This document shows, piece by piece, positions 16,778 to 25,639 of a stretch of DNA of 64,000 nucleotides. The notes under the pieces are model-generated. The model was not told the DNA's origin. It made no database searches and saw nothing but the letters and a program-made list of their open reading frames with translations. Made by a program: the position numbers and the translations under genes. Position 1 is the stretch's first letter. Every line of letters starts with the position of its first letter. Origin of the DNA: an uncultured Pseudomonadota bacterium (GTDB lineage: Bacteria; Myxococcota_A; UBA796; SXON01); NCBI GenBank assembly GCA_903885375.1, contig CAISIK010000014.1, forward strand, positions 143,151-207,150, read 5' to 3'.

Positions 16778-19669
16778 GTGAGTTTCCTGTTTGCGCTGAT
16801 CTGCCCCGCCTGGGCCGCCGACGTCCTCGTCCCCGAAGCCACACCGGCCTCGATGGAGGACTTCTCGATCTCCTACACCGTGTACAGCATGGTGGTGTCG
16901 GCGATGGAGAAGGAGCGCCTCTCGATCGACGATGGTGATGAAATCCGCGAGTGGGCAGGCGACATCGCCGATGGCTGCAGCCTCGTGGAAGAGTGTCCCG
17001 CCAACCTGTTCGCACGCTCGGAAGCTCGTCTCGCGCTCGTGCTCACGATCGGCCAGAGCACCCGTGGGCTCAACGTGGAAGCGCGCTTCTACGGCGCGGA
17101 GGACACGGCCCCCTTGAAGGTGCTCCGCCAGACGGTGTCGGGCGGCGGAGAGCAGGAGTTCAGCAAGAAGCTGGCCCGCACCGCGTCGGAGATGCTCCCG
17201 CTCCTGCCCGAGCGCGCCCCGGCCAAGTCCAGCAAGAAGTCGAGCACGAAGAAGGCGCCCGTCGAGGAGCCGGAGGAGGAGGAGGCACCGCGCGCGAGTA
17301 GCGGCACGTGGTCCTCCCGCTATGGGGGCGCTGAAGAAGAAGCGCCCGCGAAAGCCACCAAGACCACGAAGTCCTCGCGGTACGACGATGAGGCCGAGGA
17401 GGAAGAGGAGCCGGCGCCGAAGGCGAGCAAGTCGTCGAAGTCGTCGAAGTCGTCGAAGTCGTCTCGGGAGGAGGAGGAGGAGGGCTCCGGTTCGTCCTGG
17501 AGCTCCAAGTACAAGAAGGAGGAGCCCGAGGAGGAGGAGCCCGCGCCGAAGGCGAGCAAGTCGTCGAAGTCGTCGAAGTCCTCGCGGGAGGAGGAGGAGG
17601 AGGAGTCCGGAACGTCGTGGAGCTCCAAGTACAAGAAGGAGATCCCCGAGGAGGAGGAGCCGGCGCCGAAGCCGAGCAAGTCCTCGAAGTCGTCGAAGTC
17701 GTCGGCGCCGCTCATCGAGGAGGATGAGTTCGCCGGCCTCGAGGACATGCCCGACGAGGAGCCCGCGCCGGTGAAGCGCGAGGAGCCGCCCGCGAAGAGC
17801 AGCAAGAGCACGAGCAAGAGCTCGGCCTCCACGTCGAAGTCCAAGACCTCGTCCAAGAGCACCCCCAAGCCGGAGCCCAAGCCGTCGGGTCTCGACCTCG
17901 GCGAGGACGAGGAGTTCGAGTACACCGAGGAGAAGCCGAAGCCCAAGGGCCCGAAGATCGACCTCTACGAGGATGAGGAGCTGGTCGCGGCCGAGTTCGA
18001 GATGTCGCGCTCCGACGCCTCCGCGAAGAAGGCGGAGGCGGCGGCCAGCAAGGTCGACTCCAAGCGCCGCGCCGAAGACGAGGTGAAGAAGAAGCTCGAG
18101 GCCGATGCCCGCGCCCGCGAGGAGAAGGCCGCGGCCGAGGCCGAGGCGAAGGCCGCCGAGGCGGAAGCCCGGGCGGAGGCGGCGGCCGCGAAGGCGGAAG
18201 CCGAGGCAGAATCACGGCGGGTAGCCGAGGAGAAGGCGGCCGCGGCCGCACGCGAGAGGGCGGCGGCCGAGGAGCGCAAGCTCGCCGAGTCGAAGGCGAA
18301 GGCCATGGCCGAGGAGAAGAAGCTCGCCGAGGCGAAGGCGAAGGCGGCGGCCGAGGCCGCGAAGGCCGAGGCGGCTGCGAAGACCAGGGCCGAAGCGGAA
18401 GAAGAAGCCGCCGCGGAGGAGGAGGAGTCCCGCGCTGCCGCCGCCGCCGCGAAGGCGGCCACCGCGAAGAAGACCGCCCCGCTCGACCTCGGCGACGAGG
18501 AGGAGGAAGAAGAAGACCTTCCTACCGAGAAGCCCGAGTCGAGCTCGCTCGCCGTCGTGGGCGCGGTGGTCGACGAGGACGAGGATCTCCTCGCGCCCGC
18601 CGCCCCCCGCACGAAGGCCACCTCCAAGACCGAGTCCGCCGCGAAGACCACGGCCACGAAGGAGACCGTCGCGAAGGAGACCGCCGCGAAGGAGTCGTCC
18701 TCGAAGAACACGGCGGCGAAGGAGACGGTCTCCAAGGAGACCGCCGCGAAGACCTCGAAGGAGACCGCCGCGAAGACCGCGAAGGAGCCCTCCCCGAAGA
18801 CGGAAACCCGTCCTTCGAAGGGCGAAGCTTCGCGGAGCAGCTCCACGGCCGCCGAGCCGACTGGTGCGGCGGGCCGCTTCGTGGGCGACAGCGCTGCCGC
18901 CAAGGAGCGGGCGCGCATGGGCGTTCCCTGGGGCGACTACGGCCGCTACCGCGACAGCGGGCTCGACGAGGCCGCCTGGCTCAAGCAGGCGAAGGTGCAC
19001 GCCGGCCACGGCTACGTGGAAGCGGTGGGCGGCTACACCCTCGGCGATGTGGACCGCGGCTACGGCGTGCGCGTGGCCATCGATGGCGAGTTCAACTCCA
19101 CGGCCGTGTCCAGCTGGACCGGCAGCGGCGCCAGCGAAGGCGGCGCGCCCGTGGGGCGCATTGCGGTGGGCTACGTGCCGAGCTGGTTCCTCGACACCTC
19201 GGTCGCCTTCGGCGTCCAGGGCGGGCAGAAGCACCTGAACACCGGCTGGTACTGCGCCGAAGCGTGCGAGAGCACGGAGAGCGAAACGCCCTACGCCGCG
19301 GTGGATGCCGCGCAGTTCAACATCGAGCCCCGGGCGCGGCTCTTCCCGCTCGCCACGGGCCTCGTCAAGCCCTACGGCGTCGTCGGCTTCAGCCTCTCGT
19401 TCTACGATGCGTTCCACATCCCCGATGAGAACAGCGCCGTGAAGTACCCCGACGTGGCGGCCGGCATCTCGATGGGGCCCACCGCGGGCCTCGGCGTGAT
19501 GATCGACCCCACGCCGAACCTCTCCGTGCTGGTGGAGGTTCCCTTCACCTACATCGTGTCCGACGGCACCGAGAGCAAGATCGACGCGAACGTGCCGCTC
19601 GTGCCCGAACAGCTCGACCAGAACGGATGGACGCTGCGCTTCGTCGCGGGTGTCCAGGCCCGCCTGTGA
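16778..19669 (+). CDS. 963-aa secreted protein: N-terminal domain, SK/E-rich repeats, Ala/Lys/Glu TolA-like helical region, C-terminal outer-membrane-barrel-like domain
   Basis: Signal peptide [12 protein letters not shown]; three [27 protein letters not shown] repeats; [29 protein letters not shown]; KETxAK repeats; alternating beta-strand C-terminus ending FVAGVQARL. Confidence 0.75.
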   Translation: MSFLFALICPAWAADVLVPEATPASMEDFSISYTVYSMVVSAMEKERLSIDDGDEIREWAGDIADGCSLVEECPANLFARSEARLALVLTIGQSTRGLNVEARFYGAEDTAPLKVLRQTVSGGGEQEFSKKLARTASEMLPLLPERAPAKSSKKSSTKKAPVEEPEEEEAPRASSGTWSSRYGGAEEEAPAKATKTTKSSRYDDEAEEEEEPAPKASKSSKSSKSSKSSREEEEEGSGSSWSSKYKKEEPEEEEPAPKASKSSKSSKSSREEEEEESGTSWSSKYKKEIPEEEEPAPKPSKSSKSSKSSAPLIEEDEFAGLEDMPDEEPAPVKREEPPAKSSKSTSKSSASTSKSKTSSKSTPKPEPKPSGLDLGEDEEFEYTEEKPKPKGPKIDLYEDEELVAAEFEMSRSDASAKKAEAAASKVDSKRRAEDEVKKKLEADARAREEKAAAEAEAKAAEAEARAEAAAAKAEAEAESRRVAEEKAAAAARERAAAEERKLAESKAKAMAEEKKLAEAKAKAAAEAAKAEAAAKTRAEAEEEAAAEEEESRAAAAAAKAATAKKTAPLDLGDEEEEEEDLPTEKPESSSLAVVGAVVDEDEDLLAPAAPRTKATSKTESAAKTTATKETVAKETAAKESSSKNTAAKETVSKETAAKTSKETAAKTAKEPSPKTETRPSKGEASRSSSTAAEPTGAAGRFVGDSAAAKERARMGVPWGDYGRYRDSGLDEAAWLKQAKVHAGHGYVEAVGGYTLGDVDRGYGVRVAIDGEFNSTAVSSWTGSGASEGGAPVGRIAVGYVPSWFLDTSVAFGVQGGQKHLNTGWYCAEACESTESETPYAAVDAAQFNIEPRARLFPLATGLVKPYGVVGFSLSFYDAFHIPDENSAVKYPDVAAGISMGPTAGLGVMIDPTPNLSVLVEVPFTYIVSDGTESKIDANVPLVPEQLDQNGWTLRFVAGVQARL
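17398..17710 (+). repeat. Three imperfect coding tandem repeats (about 117 nt)
   Basis: [19 protein letters not shown](KSS)REEEEE(E)SG(S/T)SWSSKYKKE occurs twice; a third copy ends [19 protein letters not shown]. Underlying DNA has tandem TCGTCGAAG. Confidence 0.85.
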
Positions 19670-20169
19670 GCGCGTTCCCGGCGGTCGCCCCCGCGGTGGG
19701 CATCGTCATGGGCTCGCGCTCCGACGCCGACGTGATGAAGGAGGCCGTGCGCGCGCTCGATGAGCTGGGCGTGGCCTCGGAGTTCTTCATCGTGAGCGCA
19801 CATCGCACCCCCGATCGTCTCTTCGCCTACGCCGAGTCCGCAGCGGCGCGCGGCGTGCGCGTGATCGTGGCCGGCGCGGGCGGCGCGGCGCACCTGCCGG
19901 GGATGATCGCTGCGAAGACCTGGCTGCCGGTCATCGGCGTTCCGGTGAAGTCGAAGGCGCTCAACGGGCTCGACTCACTCCTGAGCATCGTGCAGATGCC
20001 CCGCGGTGTACCGGTGGCCACCGTGGCGATCGACGGCGCGGCGAACGCCGGCCTGCTGGCTGCCCGCATCCTCGCCCTCGGCGACCCCTCGCTCGCCGAG
20101 CGGCTGCAGGCGCTGGCCGCCGCCCAGGCGGTCGAAGCGCTCGAAAACCCGCCCGACCCTCGCGCCTGA
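19666..20169 (+). CDS. purE: 5-(carboxyamino)imidazole ribonucleotide mutase
   Basis: [87 protein letters not shown] start overlaps previous stop. Confidence 0.96.
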   Translation: MSAFPAVAPAVGIVMGSRSDADVMKEAVRALDELGVASEFFIVSAHRTPDRLFAYAESAAARGVRVIVAGAGGAAHLPGMIAAKTWLPVIGVPVKSKALNGLDSLLSIVQMPRGVPVATVAIDGAANAGLLAARILALGDPSLAERLQALAAAQAVEALENPPDPRA

Positions 20170-20210
20170 ATCCGGCCGCTCGGCCGGGGGCGGCGTGTTA
20201 GCCGCGCGAC

Positions 20211-21356
20211 GTGATCCTCCCCGGTTCCACGATCGGCATCCTCGGCGGCGGGCAGCTTGGTCGCATGCTCGCCATGCCCGCCCGGCAGATGGGCTACGGG
20301 GTGGCCGTGCTGGCGCCCTCGGGCGATGCGCCCGCGCTCGGCCTCGCCGACCACGCCATCCGCGCGTCGTTCGAGGATCTCGATGCCGCGCGCCAGCTCG
20401 CGCAGATGGCGGATGTCGTCACCTACGAGTTCGAGAACGTGCCCGCGCAGGCAGCGCGCATCGTGGAGGAGCGCACGCCCCTGCGGCCCAACTCCCGCCT
20501 GCTCGCGCTCACCCAGGATCGCAACGAGGAACACGCCTTCCTCGACCGCCTCGGCATCGCCACCGCGCCGGGCTGCGCGGCCCACACCCTCGTGGAGTTC
20601 GATGCCGCCGTGGTGCGCTTCGGCATGCCCACCCGGATGAAGTCCGCGCGGGGCGGGTACGACGGCGGCGGCCAGCACCGTATCGTCGATGCGCCCTCCC
20701 ACGCGGCCGGGAGGGATAAGTTCCTTACGATATCGGATGGTTGGCGCATCGAGGCTGAGGTGCCTTTCGAGCGCGAGGTGAGCGTGGTGGTGGCCCGATC
20801 GGTCGCGGGCGAAATCCGCACGTGGGCGCCGTTCGAGAACGAACACCGGGGGGGCATCCTGCACCTCACGCGGTGGCCCGCCCGCGGGTCGGAGCGCTCG
20901 CTTGCGCGGGCGGTCGAGGTGGCGAGGACCATCGCGCAAGCCGGCGAGCTGGTGGGCGTGATGTGTGTGGAACTCTTCGTGGAGGGCGACGACGTGCGCG
21001 TGAACGAGCTGGCCCCCCGGGTCCACAACAGCGGCCATCTCACCGTCGAGGCCGCGGAGACTTCGCAGTTCGAACAACACATCCGCGCCATCTGCGGGCT
21101 CCCGCTCGGCTCGGCCGCGCCGGTCTCCGGCGGGGCGGCGATGGTGAACCTGCTCGGCGGCACCGACCAGCGGCGTGTGCGCCTGCACGGCGTCGGCGAG
21201 GCCCTCGCGCTGGGCGCCCACGTGCACCTCTATGGCAAGGAGCGTTCGCGCCCCGGCCGCAAGATGGGCCACGTGACGGCGCTCGCCGGGAGCGGCGATG
21301 AGGCCGTGCGCATCGCGCTCGCCGCCGCTGGCTCGCTGAGCCTGGTGGGCGCGTGA
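20211..21356 (+). CDS. purK: 5-(carboxyamino)imidazole ribonucleotide synthase
   Basis: [31 protein letters not shown]...[69 protein letters not shown]. Confidence 0.95.
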   Translation: MILPGSTIGILGGGQLGRMLAMPARQMGYGVAVLAPSGDAPALGLADHAIRASFEDLDAARQLAQMADVVTYEFENVPAQAARIVEERTPLRPNSRLLALTQDRNEEHAFLDRLGIATAPGCAAHTLVEFDAAVVRFGMPTRMKSARGGYDGGGQHRIVDAPSHAAGRDKFLTISDGWRIEAEVPFEREVSVVVARSVAGEIRTWAPFENEHRGGILHLTRWPARGSERSLARAVEVARTIAQAGELVGVMCVELFVEGDDVRVNELAPRVHNSGHLTVEAAETSQFEQHIRAICGLPLGSAAPVSGGAAMVNLLGGTDQRRVRLHGVGEALALGAHVHLYGKERSRPGRKMGHVTALAGSGDEAVRIALAAAGSLSLVGA

Positions 21357-22363
21357 TCGCCACCAGCCCCTTCGCCCTCGCCACCTGCCAGCCCGGGATG
21401 GAGCGCGCGCTCAAGGCCGAGGTGGCCCGCATCCGGCCCGACCTCCATCCCGGGTTCCAGCGCCCCGGGCTCGTCACCTTCAAGGCCACCCGCAGCCCCT
21501 TCCGGCCCGACGAGGCGCCCGCCAGCGTCTTCGCGCGCCTGTGGGCGGCCTCGGCCGGCCCCTGCCTCACCGCCGATGCGGTGCTGGCCACCGCCGCCGA
21601 CATCGGCACGGTGCGGCTCTTCCTCTCCGCGCGCGATGTGAGCCCGGAGGATGATCACCCGCACGCGCTCCGCGTCGCCATCCAGCGCGATCTGTCGGGA
21701 TGGGATCGGACCCTCCGCCCCGCCTTCACCGGCGGCGCCATCCAGCCCGGCGAGCTCGTGCTCGACGTGCTCACCTGGCCCGGCGAGGCCCCCGTGGTGG
21801 GTTGGCATCGGCATGGGCCGGATCGGCACGCCGAGCCCGGCGGCGCCATCCCCGTCACGGTCCCGGCCGGGGCGCCTTCCCGCGGCTACCGGAAGATCGC
21901 GGAGGCGCTGCGCGTCTTCCGTCCGCCGCTGGCGCAGGGCGATGGCGTGCTCGAGCTGGGGAGCGCGCCCGGTGGGGGCACGCGGGCGTGGCTCGATGCA
22001 GGCTGCCGGGTGGCCGCGGTCGACCCGCAGCCCCTCCACGCCGACCTGCGCGGGGCGCCCGGGCTCAAGCCCATCGCCGCTCGTGTGGGCGATCTCGCGC
22101 CCGACAGCCTGCCCCCGGGGCTGAAGTGGGTGTCCTGTGATGCCGGCATCACCGCCGACGACCTCGTGCACGCGCTCGCGCGCCTCAAGCCCTCGCTGGG
22201 CGCGGTGAAGGGGTGGATCGTGATGCTGCCCGTCGCCGACGATGCCGCTGCGAAGCGCCTCCCGGCCACCCTTCAGAAGCTTCGGAAGCTCGGCGCCACC
22301 CACGTTGTTGCCCGGCAGCTGCCGAGCAACCGTGGCGATGTCGCGGTGTACGCCACCCGCTGA
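21353..22363 (+). CDS. FtsJ-domain rRNA methyltransferase (RlmM-like)
   Basis: [73 protein letters not shown] overlap with purK. Confidence 0.75.
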   Translation: MIATSPFALATCQPGMERALKAEVARIRPDLHPGFQRPGLVTFKATRSPFRPDEAPASVFARLWAASAGPCLTADAVLATAADIGTVRLFLSARDVSPEDDHPHALRVAIQRDLSGWDRTLRPAFTGGAIQPGELVLDVLTWPGEAPVVGWHRHGPDRHAEPGGAIPVTVPAGAPSRGYRKIAEALRVFRPPLAQGDGVLELGSAPGGGTRAWLDAGCRVAAVDPQPLHADLRGAPGLKPIAARVGDLAPDSLPPGLKWVSCDAGITADDLVHALARLKPSLGAVKGWIVMLPVADDAAAKRLPATLQKLRKLGATHVVARQLPSNRGDVAVYATR

Positions 22364-22387
22364 CCCCGCGGGGCCGGGCGGGCCTCG

Positions 22388-24232
22388 CTACTGGCGGGGA
22401 ACTTCGAGCTCGATGGTGTGCTGGCGGAGCTGCTCCGCGAGCGCCCAGTCGGCCCGGTTGCCGCTCGGCGGCAGCTCGGGGAGCCGCAGCTCGGCGGGCG
22501 CCTGCACGAGCAGGATGCGCGTGACCTGGTTCAACGCGGTCGCCTTGATGCGCACGAGCCCCGGCGTGAGGCCGGCGGTGTAGTAGACCTGCGCCACGCC
22601 CGCGGCGCTCGTCGTTGCCGCGGCGGGAATGCTCCCATCGCCGGACTCGATCACGAACTCCACCGGCACGCCCGCCACCGGGTACCCGAACTCATCCACG
22701 GTGGCCACGCTCACCAGCGTGGAGGAGAGGCCATCGTTGAGGAGCCGCGGGTCGCGCGGCACGAGCAGGAGGCGGTAGAGCGGGTTGCCGGTGACGGGCA
22801 TCGTGGCGGAGACGGTCAGCTCCACTGCACGTTTTCCCGTGACATCGAACGTGGCCACGTAGTCGCCCTTGCCGGCATCCTTGACGACACCGTTGAGACG
22901 GGCGCCGTTGGCGGAGAGGGCGAGCGTGCGCCCGGGGAGCCCGGCGCCATCGGCGCCCGACAGGTGGGTGAGCAGCTTGAACGACTCCGCGTTGGCCGGC
23001 AGGACGGCAGGCGTGGGTGTGGCGGTGATGGTGGAGACGGGCGAGCCCACGAGCGACACCTTGATGGGGGAGGCCACGCGGCCAGCGCCGCTGAGCAGCT
23101 CGGCGCCGAGGAGGAGCGTAGTGGCGACCGCGCTGTTGGGCGGCGTGAGCACCGCCTCGTAGATGCCGCCGCCGAGGTGGCGGGCGGGGCCCACCACTCC
23201 CGCGGAGGTGGTGAACTGGACCTGCGCGGTGGTGTCGGGCTTGCCGTCGGGGAGGATGACGGAAGCGTGCACGAGCACCTGCACCCGCGCGTCGGCCGGC
23301 ACGCCCGTGGGCGTGGGGAAGAGGCCGATTCGGGGCGCTTCGGCGAGCTTGAGGTCGAGCGGCTCCCGGACGCTTTGCCCGTCGGCGGTGACCGAGAGCT
23401 TCTCCGCGTTGGTGACGCCCGGCTGGAGCAGCACGGGCACCTTCGCGACGCCGCGCTTGTCGGCCGGAACGGGGCCGAACTGCTGCTCGCCGATCTTCAC
23501 CACCACCTCCGACTTCGGCGTGCCGTTCACGGTGAGGATGGAGCGCGCGGCCATCGGCAGCGCGATGGCGGCGAGGCTGTGCTGGGGGTCGGCGCGGTCC
23601 ACCACGGTGATCAGCACCGTTTGCGGATTGGTGGTGGTGGGCACGCGGTAGAGCGCGCTAAACTGGCCGCCGCCGAGGTGCGTGATGTTCTCCACGCTGC
23701 CGGCGGAGGCGCGGATGTCGAGGTCCACGCCGGTGAGGGCCTGCCGGTCGCCACTGGCGAGCCGCACGGAGATGGTGGCGGTGGCATCCTCGCCGAGGGT
23801 GAGCCGCGCCGGCGTGACCGTGGCCTGGAGCTGGTGGGTGCGCGACGGCACGATGGGGAAGGGCCAGGAGCCCGAGAAATTCTCCTTGCCGATCTTCCCC
23901 TTCAGCGTGAGCGTGGCTTCCACCGGCGCATCCACTCGCGGCGGCGTGTACTCCATGCGGTAGAGGCCCCCGCCCACATCCACGAGCGAACCCACGGCGC
24001 CGGTGGTGGTGGTGCCCTTCATCACGAGGCCGGTGAGCGGCGCACCGTCGGGGCCGAGCGCGAGGAGGTTCAGCGCGGCGGTGGTGGTGCCATCGCCCAC
24101 GATGCCGTTGGCGGGCAGGAGCTCCATCACGCGCTTGCCCGTGAAGGCGACGGGCTCATCGGCCTCGGCGTGCGCGCAGGAGAGCGCAGGGAGCGACAAG
24201 GCCAGCAGGAGGGCGGTTGCGGACGGGCTCAC
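22388..24232 (-). CDS. Secreted bacterial Ig-like (invasin-type) repeat protein
   Basis: Repeated ANGIVGDGTTTAALNLLALGPDGAPLTGL, TATISVRLASGDRQALTGVDLDI, DEFGYPVAGVPVEFVIESGDGSIPAAATTSAAGVAQVYYTAG. Signal/lipobox SATALLLALSLPALSCAHA with GTG 24232; an alternative ATG at 24313 has an ATGA overlap with the OmpA gene. Confidence 0.75.
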   Translation of the reverse strand: MSPSATALLLALSLPALSCAHAEADEPVAFTGKRVMELLPANGIVGDGTTTAALNLLALGPDGAPLTGLVMKGTTTTGAVGSLVDVGGGLYRMEYTPPRVDAPVEATLTLKGKIGKENFSGSWPFPIVPSRTHQLQATVTPARLTLGEDATATISVRLASGDRQALTGVDLDIRASAGSVENITHLGGGQFSALYRVPTTTNPQTVLITVVDRADPQHSLAAIALPMAARSILTVNGTPKSEVVVKIGEQQFGPVPADKRGVAKVPVLLQPGVTNAEKLSVTADGQSVREPLDLKLAEAPRIGLFPTPTGVPADARVQVLVHASVILPDGKPDTTAQVQFTTSAGVVGPARHLGGGIYEAVLTPPNSAVATTLLLGAELLSGAGRVASPIKVSLVGSPVSTITATPTPAVLPANAESFKLLTHLSGADGAGLPGRTLALSANGARLNGVVKDAGKGDYVATFDVTGKRAVELTVSATMPVTGNPLYRLLLVPRDPRLLNDGLSSTLVSVATVDEFGYPVAGVPVEFVIESGDGSIPAAATTSAAGVAQVYYTAGLTPGLVRIKATALNQVTRILLVQAPAELRLPELPPSGNRADWALAEQLRQHTIELEVPRQ

Positions 24233-24309
24233 GGGGGCTCCGGGGAATGCGCGCTTAACTCGACACCCGGCGCCGTCCGGATGCTCCGGCGGATCCGTTC
24301 GATGCGGGC

Positions 24310-25605
24310 TCATTCGCTGCGGGTCGTCACCCGGAATTCCACGCGGCGGTTCTCGGCCCGGCCGGCGTCGGTGTCGTTCTCGGCGATCGGGCGTGTTTCG
24401 CCATGGCCCACGGCCGTGAGCCGATCGGCGCTCACGCCTGCGAGCACCAGCCAGCGGACCACGGCGTCCGCTCGATCCTGGGAGAGCTGGAGGTTGGCGG
24501 CCGGGTCGCCCAGGTTGTCGGTGTGACCCTGCACCTCCACCACGATCTCCGGGTGGCGGAGCAGCGCTTCCGCGCCGAGCTCCAGCACCCGGCGGGAGGA
24601 CGAGCGGATCTCGGCGTTGCCGGTCTCGAAGGTGATGCCGCGGATCACGCCGGCGAAGTCGCGCAGGTCTTCCGGGGGCTCGTCGGGGCAGCCATCGTCG
24701 TCGCGGTAGCTGTTCACGGTCTCGGCGTCGGCGCGGCAGCGGTCCTTGCGGTCGAGCACGCCGTCGCCGTCGTTGTCGGGGTCGGGGCAGCCGTCCCCAT
24801 CGTCGAACCCGTCCTGATCCTCGGGTTCGTTCGCGCAGGTGTCGCGGGTGTCGCGCACACCGTCGCCGTCGTTGTCGGGGTCGGGGCAGCCGTCGCCGTC
24901 CATGAAGTCGTCCAGGTCCTCCGCCTCGTCGGAGCAGCGGTCCGCTTCGCCGATCACGCCGTCACCATCGGGGTCCTTGCCGCTGGCGCGCGGGGTGCCC
25001 TCGGGCTCCTCGGCCGGCTCCGGGGGCGGCGCCGCGTTGGGGGGCGCGGCCCGGAGATCGATGCCCAGCGTCCACTCCACCGCGGAGTCGAGCGGCTCGC
25101 CCGAGCGCGTGGGATCGCCGCCGAAGCTGCCGGTCCAGCGAACGTCGCCGCGAACGTGCAGGGGCCCCGCCACCCAGAGCGTCATGCCGACGCCGCCGTG
25201 GAGGTGGGGCACGGTGGCCGGGTTCCGGTACAGCGGCAGCGCCTTCGGGCTGTCCTCGGGCATCGCGGCCGGCACCTCGACGGCGCTCCACATCAGGCCC
25301 ACGCCGGCGCCGGCGAAGAGGTCGGCGCGCCGGTCGGGCGTGGCGTGCACGAGCGCGCCCAGCCGCGCGGTGGTGCGGGAGTAGGCGTAGTCGCTGTCCA
25401 CCCGGAGGGTGCCCTGGTTCGTGGAGAGCTCGCCTTCGAGGTCGAACGCGGGCACGAGCGTGATCCCCACGCGGCCCATGCCCTGAAACGACGTGGCGAG
25501 CTGGTTCTCCTCGTCCGTGAGGTACTGACCGAGGAAGAGGCCGGCCGTGGGGGAGACGGTCGCGGCGGAGGCCGCCGCGAGGAGGTGCAGGAGGGGGGGG
25601 ATCAT
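24310..25605 (-). CDS. OmpA-family protein: N-terminal barrel, thrombospondin type 3-like Ca-binding repeats, C-terminal OmpA peptidoglycan-binding domain
   Basis: DPDGDGVIGEADRC..DGDGCPDPDNDGDGVRDTRDTC..; ITFETGNAEIRSSSRRVLELGAEALLRHPEIVVEVQGHTDNLGDPAANLQLSQDRADAVVRWLVLAGVSADRLTAVGHGETRPIAENDTDAGRAENRRVEFRV. Confidence 0.93.
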   Translation of the reverse strand: MIPPLLHLLAAASAATVSPTAGLFLGQYLTDEENQLATSFQGMGRVGITLVPAFDLEGELSTNQGTLRVDSDYAYSRTTARLGALVHATPDRRADLFAGAGVGLMWSAVEVPAAMPEDSPKALPLYRNPATVPHLHGGVGMTLWVAGPLHVRGDVRWTGSFGGDPTRSGEPLDSAVEWTLGIDLRAAPPNAAPPPEPAEEPEGTPRASGKDPDGDGVIGEADRCSDEAEDLDDFMDGDGCPDPDNDGDGVRDTRDTCANEPEDQDGFDDGDGCPDPDNDGDGVLDRKDRCRADAETVNSYRDDDGCPDEPPEDLRDFAGVIRGITFETGNAEIRSSSRRVLELGAEALLRHPEIVVEVQGHTDNLGDPAANLQLSQDRADAVVRWLVLAGVSADRLTAVGHGETRPIAENDTDAGRAENRRVEFRVTTRSE

Positions 25606-25639
25606 CGGCGGGACCGTCGACAGGATACCCTGCCGGCAG

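Noticed and set aside
17398-17710. CRISPR-like repetitive DNA
   Set aside because: Repeats are contiguous in-frame codon repeats with no unique spacers; likewise the DTG and TSP3 repeats.
17965-18918. Minus-strand Ser/Ala/Phe-rich ORF that could look like a repetitive surface protein
   Set aside because: Shadow of the A/K/E-rich TolA-like coding region of the 963-aa gene.
20006-20719. Plus-strand 237-aa ORF overlapping purE/purK
   Set aside because: Alternate frame within clear purE and purK coding sequence.
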